Part shown: in pieces, positions 58,265-64,000 of the stretch | Numbering within the stretch: the stretch's first letter is position 1 | Layout of the letters: each line of letters begins with the position of its first letter | NCBI RefSeq assembly: GCF_018403685.1 | Contig: NZ_BOVK01000027.1 | Location: 1 to 64,000, forward strand | Direction of reading: 5' to 3' | DNA: 64,000 nucleotides | Origin: Xylanibacillus composti | GTDB lineage: Bacteria > Bacillota > Bacilli > Paenibacillales > K13 | Notes under the pieces: model-generated | Seen by the model: only the letters and a program-made list of their open reading frames with translations | Database searches by the model: none | Told to the model about the DNA's origin: nothing | Position numbers and translations under genes: made by a program

Positions 58265-58703
58265 GCTCTGAAGTTGCCGGGTACATTGGTTCAGTTCGGG
58301 CACTCACAACCGTTGAGCCGTAACATGGGCGCTTCAGCTTCGACAGCTGCTCACTATAAAGGAACATACTTCCGTTATGCAACACTTACACGGCGAAAGT
58401 CGTATAATAAATGGAAATTTTGGTCTTATTGGCGGCAATCACCTATTCACGCATAGGGAATGACGCGAATAGGACCATCTTGTTCCGCTACATATCAACG
58501 TGAATCATTGATGGCATTAAATAAGAACAGAATCTTCCGCTATTTAGTATGGGAGGAATCGATTGAAGCGCCAGGTCATTTCCTATGGCTTGGCATAAAT
58601 CGAGCGACCTTCCCGGCTCAAATCGCAAATCAGCTTACTACCAATATGGATTCGAAATCAGGGACGGGATGAAACGACATTCATTCAGAAAGGAATGGTT
58701 GCG
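58265..58703. other. gene-free interval with repeat-like sequence
   Basis: No convincing gene. The interval holds pieces such as ACTTCCGTTATGC (about 58367) and AGAATCTTCCGCTATTT (about 58523), similar to sequences in 1-469. These look like members of a degenerate intergenic repeat family. A short plus-strand frame at 58460-58672 has no ribosome binding site. Confidence 0.45.
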
Positions 58704-59540
58704 ATGTTGCGAGGATTGACACGCGCCGGCTTCGGAAATTTGGAAAGCGAAGAGCAATGGATCAGGCTTGCGGCCCAATCCGGCTTTCAGGCGGTAGATG
58801 TAGACGCGGCCGGCTTGATCGCGCGGAATGGATTGGAGCAGGCCAAGGCCTTGCTTGAAGAAAACAACATAGTGATCGGCGCAATAGGCCTGCCTGTAGA
58901 GTGGAGAGCAGATGAAGCGGCATTTCGCGCCGGATTGCCTGCGCTTATCGAAGCGGCTGAAGCGGCTTCAGCATTAGGCTGTGCAAGCTGCTGCACGTAT
59001 ATTTTGCCATCCACAGATTCGGGATCAGCCCATTTCATGGCGTTGGCAACGAGACGAATTCGTGTCTGCGCGGACATCCTGGATGCCTACGGCATTCGGC
59101 TCGGCCTGGAATTCGTCGGCCCGCATCATCTTCGGACCCGCTGGGCAAACCCGTTCATCTGGACGATGGAAGAAACACTCGACTGGATCGGGGCCATTCA
59201 TGCCCCTAATCTAGGACTGTTGTTTGATGCATACCACTGGTACACGACAGGCGGGACGATTAACGATATCCTGCAGCTCAAACCGGAGCAAATCGTCCAT
59301 GCCCACATGAATGATGCGCCCGACATACCAGTAGAAGACGTGTTGGACAACGACAGACTGTATACAGGAGAAGGCGTCATTGACCTGGCCGGTTTCTTGC
59401 GCGCCCTGTCCGATATCGGCTACAAAGGGGTAGTCGCCCAAGAGGTGCTTACTCCCGAACCGCCTTCCGCTTCCATGGAAGAGCTGATGGCCCGCTCCAA
59501 GTCCGGCTTCGATAAAGTCTTTGCCCAAGCCGGATTATAG
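58704..59540 (+). CDS. xylose-isomerase-like TIM-barrel sugar isomerase/epimerase
   Basis: A protein of 278 residues. Family blocks are GLEFVGPHHLRTRW, LGLLFDAYHWYTTGG, IVHAHMNDAPD and VVAQEVLTPE, giving the Glu/Asp/His metal ligands of the AP-endonuclease-2-like isomerases. The ATG at 58704 has AAAGGA at proper spacing; the ATG nine bases earlier is too close to it. With the Gfo/Idh gene it forms a typical inositol or sugar catabolic pair. Confidence 0.87.
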   Translation: MLRGLTRAGFGNLESEEQWIRLAAQSGFQAVDVDAAGLIARNGLEQAKALLEENNIVIGAIGLPVEWRADEAAFRAGLPALIEAAEAASALGCASCCTYILPSTDSGSAHFMALATRRIRVCADILDAYGIRLGLEFVGPHHLRTRWANPFIWTMEETLDWIGAIHAPNLGLLFDAYHWYTTGGTINDILQLKPEQIVHAHMNDAPDIPVEDVLDNDRLYTGEGVIDLAGFLRALSDIGYKGVVAQEVLTPEPPSASMEELMARSKSGFDKVFAQAGL

Positions 59541-59570
59541 TTCCGCGGTATCCATATTGTTCATGAGGAT

Positions 59571-59602
59571 ACGTCTGCAGGATTCGCTGCAGGCGTTTTT
59601 TC
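59571..59602 (+). terminator. Rho-independent terminator after the isomerase gene
   Basis: ACGTCTGCAG and CTGCAGGCGT form a ten-pair stem (one G-T) with a six-base loop, followed by TTTTTT, 30 bases after the stop. Confidence 0.85.
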
Positions 59603-59680
59603 ATGTCTCGAATCCCAGTCTGCAAAGAAGCTCTCCTTGCCAGATGGCCACAATATTTATGGTTTTACCCATCGAAATGT

Positions 59681-59830
59681 CTATCCCTTGGCAAGTAGAA
59701 AAACTGCATAAGAGAGTGCACTAAGCAGACCTAGCGACAGCAAGAAAATAGTCCAAAATTTCCTGAACGTTAAACCAGTTGTTTTGTCCCTCCATCTCAA
59801 TCCGTTCCTTTGCCCATCAGATGACCTCAC
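59681..59830 (-). CDS. small single-pass membrane protein (49 residues)
   Basis: A short frame: GTG start at 59830 with AAGGAGGAG six bases upstream. The product begins MRSSDGQRNGLRWRDK and ends with one membrane segment, FWTIFLLSLGLLSALSYAVFLLAKG. The strong ribosome binding site and well-formed positively charged/hydrophobic layout support a real gene. I do not recognise a family. The remaining bases up to the mannanase promoter at 60071 show nothing else convincing. Confidence 0.5.
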   Translation of the reverse strand: MRSSDGQRNGLRWRDKTTGLTFRKFWTIFLLSLGLLSALSYAVFLLAKG

Positions 59831-60070
59831 GTTCCGCTCCTCCTTCTTTCATATAGTGTACCTCTATTTCCCATGCCAAGCTATTTCTCGGGAAATCGCA
59901 CAGTCTGATCCCTTTCGACACCTTCTTGCATCTGCCGTTGTCCTGCAGCCTGCCCTGCTTGCAGATGTACAAGGATTTCAGCATATTTTGTCAACGTTTG
60001 CGAACGTTCTAGCCCTGTTCATACGATAAAGGAAGACTGCTTATGTCCGACAAATTTACGAGCGATCCTC

Positions 60071-60099
60071 TTGTCAAATTGGTTAGTTTTTGTTATTGT
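60071..60099 (+). promoter_or_regulatory. possible promoter of the mannanase gene
   Basis: TTGTCA (60071-60076) and TATTGT (60094-60099) at 17-base spacing lie in an AT-rich stretch about 280 bases before the mannanase ATG. The call is tentative; other AT-rich -10-like boxes occur nearby. Confidence 0.4.
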
Positions 60100-60250
60100 T
60101 TTGTTATATATACTATCTAACTATAACCTAATTCACGTGAGGATTTGGACTGCCTGGCTAGCATAAGCCTACTCCATGGAGCATGACTTCTCATCACTTT
60201 CCCGGCGGATATTGTCATTCAGTACGCACAACTTATTTTCATTCACTATT

Positions 60251-60266
60251 ATGTAAGGGCTTACAT
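60251..60266 (+). promoter_or_regulatory. cre-like operator upstream of the mannanase gene
   Basis: ATGTAAG-GG-CTTACAT is a perfect palindrome with a two-base centre, close to the catabolite-responsive element consensus (TGTAANCGNTNACA-like), differing at the central CG. It lies downstream of the candidate promoter, where CcpA binding would block transcription. Confidence 0.5.
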
Positions 60267-60317
60267 GGAACTGATTTTGGCATCTCATCCCTAATTTTCA
60301 CACAGAAAGGAGGCCCG

Positions 60318-60371
60318 TTGCACGTACTCATAAGGGACGAGATGTTCAAAATATATCTTTGTTATAAGTGA
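60318..60371 (+). CDS. possible 17-residue leader ORF before the mannanase gene
   Basis: TTG start preceded by AAAGGAGG at four-base spacing encodes MHVLIRDEMFKIYLCYK and stops at 60371, overlapping the ribosome binding site of the mannanase gene 12 bases before its ATG. It may be a translated leader that couples translation, or the site may be accidental. Confidence 0.3.
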   Translation: MHVLIRDEMFKIYLCYK

Positions 60372-60382
60372 GGTGCTCATTA

Positions 60383-61771
60383 ATGATAAGACAGATGAGA
60401 AACTGCTTTCTGCTTTTGCTTTGCTTGGCAGTGGTGCTCGGCGGTGGATTTGTAACGGCTTCGCCAAGCGCGCAGGCTGCCGATTATCCGGCTTGGAATG
60501 CGAACACGATTTACACCGGCGGAGAAATTGTTTCGCACAAGGGCCAATTGTGGCAGGCACAGTGGTGGACGCAAAATCAAGAGCCCGGTGCGGATCAATG
60601 GGGACCCTGGCGTGTAGTTCAGAACGACCCCGTTGATCCAGGCAACAACGGCAACGATCCGGGCAACGGCACAGCTTCCTACCCGGCATGGAACCCTAAT
60701 TCGATCTACAATACTGGAGACATTGTTTCACATAACGGTCAGCTTTGGTTAGCTAGATGGTGGACGCAAAATCAGGAGCCTGGCACAACCGGACAATGGG
60801 GAGTATGGGAACTCTATCAGGAAAATCCAACAGATCCGACTGATCCGACTGATCCAGTTGAACCCGGCGAACCGTCTAATGGCTTCTATATCAGCGGAAC
60901 GACCCTGTACGATGCCAACGGCAACCCGTTCGTCATGCGCGGCATCAACCATGCCCATACATGGTATAAAAATGATCTGAATACCGCTATCCCGGCAATT
61001 GCAGCGACTGGCGCCAACACCGTGCGTGTGGTCCTGTCGAACGGCCGCCAGTGGACGAGAGACAGTGCGAGTGAAGTGAGCAACATTATTTCTCTGCTTG
61101 AACAGCATGAAATGATCGCCGTGCTGGAAGTGCATGACGCTACAGGCAGCAACAACATATCCGACCTTCAAGCAGCCGTTGATTATTGGATCGATATCAA
61201 GAGCGCCCTGATCGGCAAAGAAGACACGGTTATTATTAATATTGCCAATGAGTGGTATGGGAACTGGAGCGGATCAGAATGGGCAAAAGGCTATAAGCAA
61301 GCGATTCCGCGTCTGCGCGACGCTGGTCTGCAGCATACGCTGATCGTCGACGCTGCGGGTTGGGGGCAATACCCTGCCTCGATCCACAACTATGGACAAG
61401 AGGTATTTCATGCCGATCCACTCGGCAATACGATGTTCTCCATCCATATGTACGAGTACGCTGGTTCCGATCCGGTTACGATTCGCAACAATATCGACGG
61501 TGTGCTGAACCAGGGACTGGCCGTCATTATAGGAGAATTCGGCTTCCAGCATACTAGCGGGGATGTGGATGAAGCTTATATCCTCAGCTACACCCAGCAG
61601 CGCAGCGTCGGCTGGCTTGCCTGGTCGTGGTACGGCAACAGCGGAGGAGTCGAATATTTGGATTTGGCTCACAATCCGGCAGGCACGAGCCTGTCTGCTT
61701 GGGGCGAGACCATCGTGAATGGTCCGAATGGACTGAGGGAAACTTCTCAGAAGAGCAGCATTTTCCAATAA
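60383..61771 (+). CDS. secreted GH5 endo-beta-mannanase with two CBM5/12-type modules
   Basis: A secreted enzyme of 462 residues. A signal peptide (FLLLLCLAVVLGGGFVTA, cut near AQA) is followed by two repeated carbohydrate-binding modules of the CBM5/12 type (YPAWNANTIYTGGEIVSHKG and YPAWNPNSIYNTGDIVSHNG, each ending with a WWTQNQEP block). A Pro/Asp/Thr linker and a GH5 catalytic domain from about residue 170 come next. The acid/base Glu is in NIANEWYG and the nucleophile Glu in VIIGEFGF. The opening GFYISGTTLYDANGNPFVMRGINHAH is typical of subfamily 8 mannanases. GTGAGGTG precedes the ATG. Confidence 0.88.
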   Translation: MIRQMRNCFLLLLCLAVVLGGGFVTASPSAQAADYPAWNANTIYTGGEIVSHKGQLWQAQWWTQNQEPGADQWGPWRVVQNDPVDPGNNGNDPGNGTASYPAWNPNSIYNTGDIVSHNGQLWLARWWTQNQEPGTTGQWGVWELYQENPTDPTDPTDPVEPGEPSNGFYISGTTLYDANGNPFVMRGINHAHTWYKNDLNTAIPAIAATGANTVRVVLSNGRQWTRDSASEVSNIISLLEQHEMIAVLEVHDATGSNNISDLQAAVDYWIDIKSALIGKEDTVIINIANEWYGNWSGSEWAKGYKQAIPRLRDAGLQHTLIVDAAGWGQYPASIHNYGQEVFHADPLGNTMFSIHMYEYAGSDPVTIRNNIDGVLNQGLAVIIGEFGFQHTSGDVDEAYILSYTQQRSVGWLAWSWYGNSGGVEYLDLAHNPAGTSLSAWGETIVNGPNGLRETSQKSSIFQ

Positions 61772-61815
61772 TCGAGTGCCGCTCTGCTATGTTCTAAAAA
61801 AAAAACATGCAAGAG

Positions 61816-61854
61816 AAGGCCTGCCATTCTCATATTGAGAATGCAGGCCTTTTT
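61816..61854. terminator. bidirectional terminator between mannanase and ytfJ
   Basis: AAGGCCTGC(C)ATTCTC and GAGAATGCAGGCCTT form a long stem with one bulge and a short loop, followed by TTTT; A-rich sequence on the other side serves the convergent ytfJ gene. Confidence 0.85.
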
Positions 61855-61860
61855 GCCGGC

Positions 61861-62358
61861 TTACACCGTGTAGTTGTTTTGCTGCATACCGCCTTGTTGC
61901 TGCTGATTCATCTGCTGATTGCCTTGCAGCTGTTGACCTTGATTTTGGCCGCGGTTCTTCATCATCATCTGAATTTTGTCAACCATGTTCGGCGTTGCAT
62001 CGATGATGCGCTCGAGCAGGTGGGTGTTGTTGTCCAACGGCACAACCTTGACCCCATCCGTGCTTACTACAAGGAACGCAATCGGCGTAATGGATACACC
62101 GCCGCCGCTGCCGCCGCCGAATGGAAGCGCTACTTGCGCATTCATGGCGTCGTTGCCATGCGTATGGTCCTTCTCTTTGTCGATAACAAAATCGCTTCCG
62201 CCCGCCGCAAACCCGAAGCCAACCTTCGAAATGGGCAGTATGACACTGCTGCCGTCCGGCGTTTCCACTGGATCGCCGACAATGGTGTTGACATCAACCA
62301 TTTCCTTGATATTTTCCATAGCCGTCTGCATAAGGCCTTGTATCGGATGTTCACTCAC
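61861..62358 (-). CDS. ytfJ: spore protein YtfJ (GerW family)
   Basis: A protein of 165 residues of the GerW/YtfJ sporulation family. The core VNTIVGDPVETPDGSSVILPISKVGFGFAAGGSDF and the Gly-rich FGGGSGGGVSITPIAFLVV are diagnostic. The C-terminal 30 residues are Gln/Asn-rich. Start GTG 62358 follows AAGGAGGGG. It lies next to ytfI and scpB as in related genomes. Confidence 0.93.
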   Translation of the reverse strand: MSEHPIQGLMQTAMENIKEMVDVNTIVGDPVETPDGSSVILPISKVGFGFAAGGSDFVIDKEKDHTHGNDAMNAQVALPFGGGSGGGVSITPIAFLVVSTDGVKVVPLDNNTHLLERIIDATPNMVDKIQMMMKNRGQNQGQQLQGNQQMNQQQQGGMQQNNYTV

Positions 62359-62464
62359 GCTTAACCCCTCCTTCGGATTGAATGCTCATCAAATGCCGCT
62401 CGCGCTTATTTTGCGCTTGCCCGACCGAATTTATGCCCCGCCCGCCTAGAACTCCGGCCATGCA

Positions 62465-63145
62465 TTAGACTCGTGAAGCGAGTACTTGCCTCACGGTCTT
62501 CTTGTTCAGCCCGAGCTTGCGCATGCGCCGAAGCAGCCTGATGGTGGCAACAACAAGCCACCATACCTTCGTTTGGACTGTGGCTGTTAAATCGATTGTA
62601 AACTGCTGTTGATGATAAGCTGGCAGCACATCGAGCTGCGGACGAGTATCGAGTCGGACGAACTGAAACAGCATCCCGAGCATCGACGTTTTCAAACCCC
62701 AAATCAAACCTGTCGTAATGGCCGTATCCGCAGCATCGTCCAGACCTACCGAGGTCTTCCATCTCAGCTCCGTACAACGAAAATGTGTCAGCGTCTGCCT
62801 TACCCACCCCGTCAAAGATATTGTCTGGTCCAAGAGTTTTTTGGCTCTTTCGAAGAAATGCAGCACCGTGTTCGCATCTATCCGCTGTTGACTGTCCGTT
62901 GCTTGCTGCGAGGCGCCCACATCTTGTTCTTCCTTCACCTTCACTTCGGCACCTTGCATCAACCCTTTGAATTTGATCGTTGGCACATCATATGTATATC
63001 GGATCAAACCGAACAAGAACCATGCCATGACCAGCGTTCGATCATTATTGCCATGTCTCTCCACATGCAGCGAGATGTTCACCTTACTGTTGAAAATGAG
63101 GATTTTCACAAGAAGGATCGCAACGATATAGGCTGCCCACACCAT
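62465..63145 (-). CDS. ytfI: DUF2953 membrane-associated protein YtfI
   Basis: A protein of about 226 residues with an N-terminal membrane segment (MVWAAYIVAILLVKILIF), then strands NISLHVERHGNNDRTLVMAWFLFGLIRYTYDVPTIKF typical of DUF2953, and a basic C-terminus (WLVVATIRLLRRMRKLGLNKKTVRQVL). It is probably sporulation-related through its neighbour ytfJ. The start at 63145 has GGGGCAG upstream; a longer frame is discarded. Confidence 0.85.
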   Translation of the reverse strand: MVWAAYIVAILLVKILIFNSKVNISLHVERHGNNDRTLVMAWFLFGLIRYTYDVPTIKFKGLMQGAEVKVKEEQDVGASQQATDSQQRIDANTVLHFFERAKKLLDQTISLTGWVRQTLTHFRCTELRWKTSVGLDDAADTAITTGLIWGLKTSMLGMLFQFVRLDTRPQLDVLPAYHQQQFTIDLTATVQTKVWWLVVATIRLLRRMRKLGLNKKTVRQVLASRV

Positions 63146-63206
63146 GTCATCTGCCCCATTTCGTAATATTGCTGATTTGACGCTGTCCGCTTTCCCATCC
63201 ACGCAC

Positions 63207-63254
63207 AAAAAAACCCGAGCATCCAGCCGCAGCGTTCGCAGCAAGATCATCGGG
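63207..63254 (-). terminator. possible terminator downstream of scpB
   Basis: On the minus strand a CCCGA / TCGGG closing stem (63250-63254 with 63214-63218) encloses an imperfect interior and is followed by seven T. It lies in the 178-base gap between scpB and ytfI, which otherwise shows nothing. Confidence 0.45.
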
Positions 63255-63323
63255 ATTAGGTTGCCCCTTGGGGCTCTCACTCATGCAAAGAAGACAATTG
63301 ACGGCATATGGGCGACAACGGAT

Positions 63324-63977
63324 TTATTGATTATCCTGAATGTCCAATTCCGCCGCTGCCCGGCTGCGTGCTTCATCGCCGTCCACATCGTCGATCGTCA
63401 TTTGCTTCGCATCCAATTTTTCGAACAGAAGCCTCGTCTCTTCCTCCAGCAATGAATCGCTGTCAAACTCCTCTGCATTCGGAAGCTCGTTCAAGCTTTT
63501 CAGTCCGAAATAGTCGAGAAACAGCTTGGTTGTGCCGTACAGGATCGGACGGCCGATCACATCCGCACGCGCCACTTCCTTGATCAAATTTTTGGCGACC
63601 AGCGTTTGGATCGCGCGATCCGATTTGACTCCGCGGATTTCTTCCACATCTACCCGGGTAATCGGCTGTCTGTAAGCAATAATCGATAGCACTTCCAGCG
63701 CTGCTTGCGACAAGGAGGCGCGAGTCGGGGAAGCGGCCAGCTTCTGAAAGTATACGGCATGCTCCGGCAATGTCGTCATTTGGAATACGCCGGCAATCTC
63801 CATGATCTGAATGCCGCGCTGCTCGCGGCGGTAATCGCTCTGCAAGTCATGCAGCAAGTCTTCCACCAAGTTCGCAGACTGCTCCAGCACCGCTGCAATT
63901 TGCTTGGCATCGAGACCCTCGTCCCCCGCAGCGAACAGCAGACCCTCAATAATCGATTTCATCTGTGGATATTCCAT
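63324..63977 (-). CDS. scpB: segregation and condensation protein ScpB
   Basis: A protein of 217 residues, part of the SMC-ScpAB chromosome condensation complex. Winged-helix blocks SIIEGLLFAAGDEGLDAKQIA, LSQAALEVLSIIAYRQPITRVDVEEIRG and GRPILYGTTKLFLDYFGLKSL are diagnostic. The tail is acidic. The partner scpA would lie just beyond the right edge of the window. Confidence 0.95.
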   Translation of the reverse strand: MEYPQMKSIIEGLLFAAGDEGLDAKQIAAVLEQSANLVEDLLHDLQSDYRREQRGIQIMEIAGVFQMTTLPEHAVYFQKLAASPTRASLSQAALEVLSIIAYRQPITRVDVEEIRGVKSDRAIQTLVAKNLIKEVARADVIGRPILYGTTKLFLDYFGLKSLNELPNAEEFDSDSLLEEETRLLFEKLDAKQMTIDDVDGDEARSRAAAELDIQDNQ

Positions 63978-64000
63978 TCCCTACTCCCTCACCCTTGTAC

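Noticed and set aside
1-64000. CRISPR arrays, tRNA or rRNA genes, insertion sequences
   Set aside because: I saw no regularly spaced direct repeats, no cloverleaf-like clusters with CCA-type ends, and no transposase-like frames in the window.

Overview
The window looks like the chromosome of a Paenibacillaceae-type, spore-forming Firmicute. GC is moderate to high, most genes carry strong GGAGG-type ribosome binding sites, and the right third holds the Bacillus/Paenibacillus block scpB - ytfI - ytfJ - [insert] - dacB - spmA - spmB - amidase - rluB - resA - resB - resC - resD, all on the minus strand. In Bacillus subtilis resE and sigX follow resD. Here resD is followed by a terminator and then by about 47 kb of accessory genes, so the accessory block occupies the resE position.

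Positions 470-47807 form one dense, mostly minus-strand biosynthetic region with many ATGA-type overlaps. It contains no multimodular NRPS or PKS. It is built from free-standing parts: five small carrier proteins (10201, 17282, 21330, 24777, 31942), a dedicated AcpS-type phosphopantetheinyl transferase (22633), and five enzymes able to load acids or amino acids. The loaders are two AMP-forming ligases (2814, 24994), an ATP-grasp ligase (7025) and two class II aaRS-like amino acid:carrier-protein ligases (40874, 43553). Chain chemistry could come from two pairs of KAS III/thiolase-fold proteins (9185+8404 and 26715+27669), two FabZ-like hotdog proteins, a BtrK-like PLP decarboxylase, two BtrH-like transferase/peptidase-fold proteins and two alpha/beta hydrolase folds. 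A chorismate lyase (28723) suggests a 4-hydroxybenzoate-type unit. Tailoring genes include four PhyH-type Fe/2-oxoglutarate dioxygenases, two flavoproteins, two methyltransferases, VOC proteins, a cupin, two GT1 and one GT2 glycosyltransferases, a sugar/polyol activation set (33505-36377) and a vanadium haloperoxidase (46239). Two peptidases (11705, 44668) could trim an intermediate. The product is unknown to me. My reading is a dispersed, trans-acting carrier-protein assembly line making a glycosylated, amino-acid-derived compound.

Regulation appears unified. Eight promoter regions between 17.5 and 47.9 kb carry the element AAAGCNGAG (one has T at the fifth position), 20-21 bases upstream of a -10 box and in place of a -35 box; two more candidates are weaker. 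Candidate regulators are an OmpR-type protein with an atypical N-terminus (24061), an AraC protein (38348) and an ECF sigma factor fused to a VOC domain (29397). Other odd proteins are two SRPBCC-PDZ fusions in tail-to-tail orientation (17682, 18518), an alpha/beta-hydrolase-BtrH-like fusion lacking the nucleophile serine (12832), a small Cys-rich protein (39224) and an unrecognised 172-residue protein with its own promoter and terminator (20685).

Positions 48092-56000 hold cytochrome c biogenesis, rluB and sporulation genes. Positions 56205-61771 are an inserted carbohydrate island: AraC regulator, Gfo/Idh oxidoreductase, sugar isomerase, a small membrane protein and a secreted GH5 mannanase with two chitin-binding-type modules. 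The window ends with ytfJ, ytfI and scpB. I saw no tRNA, rRNA, CRISPR array or intact transposon.
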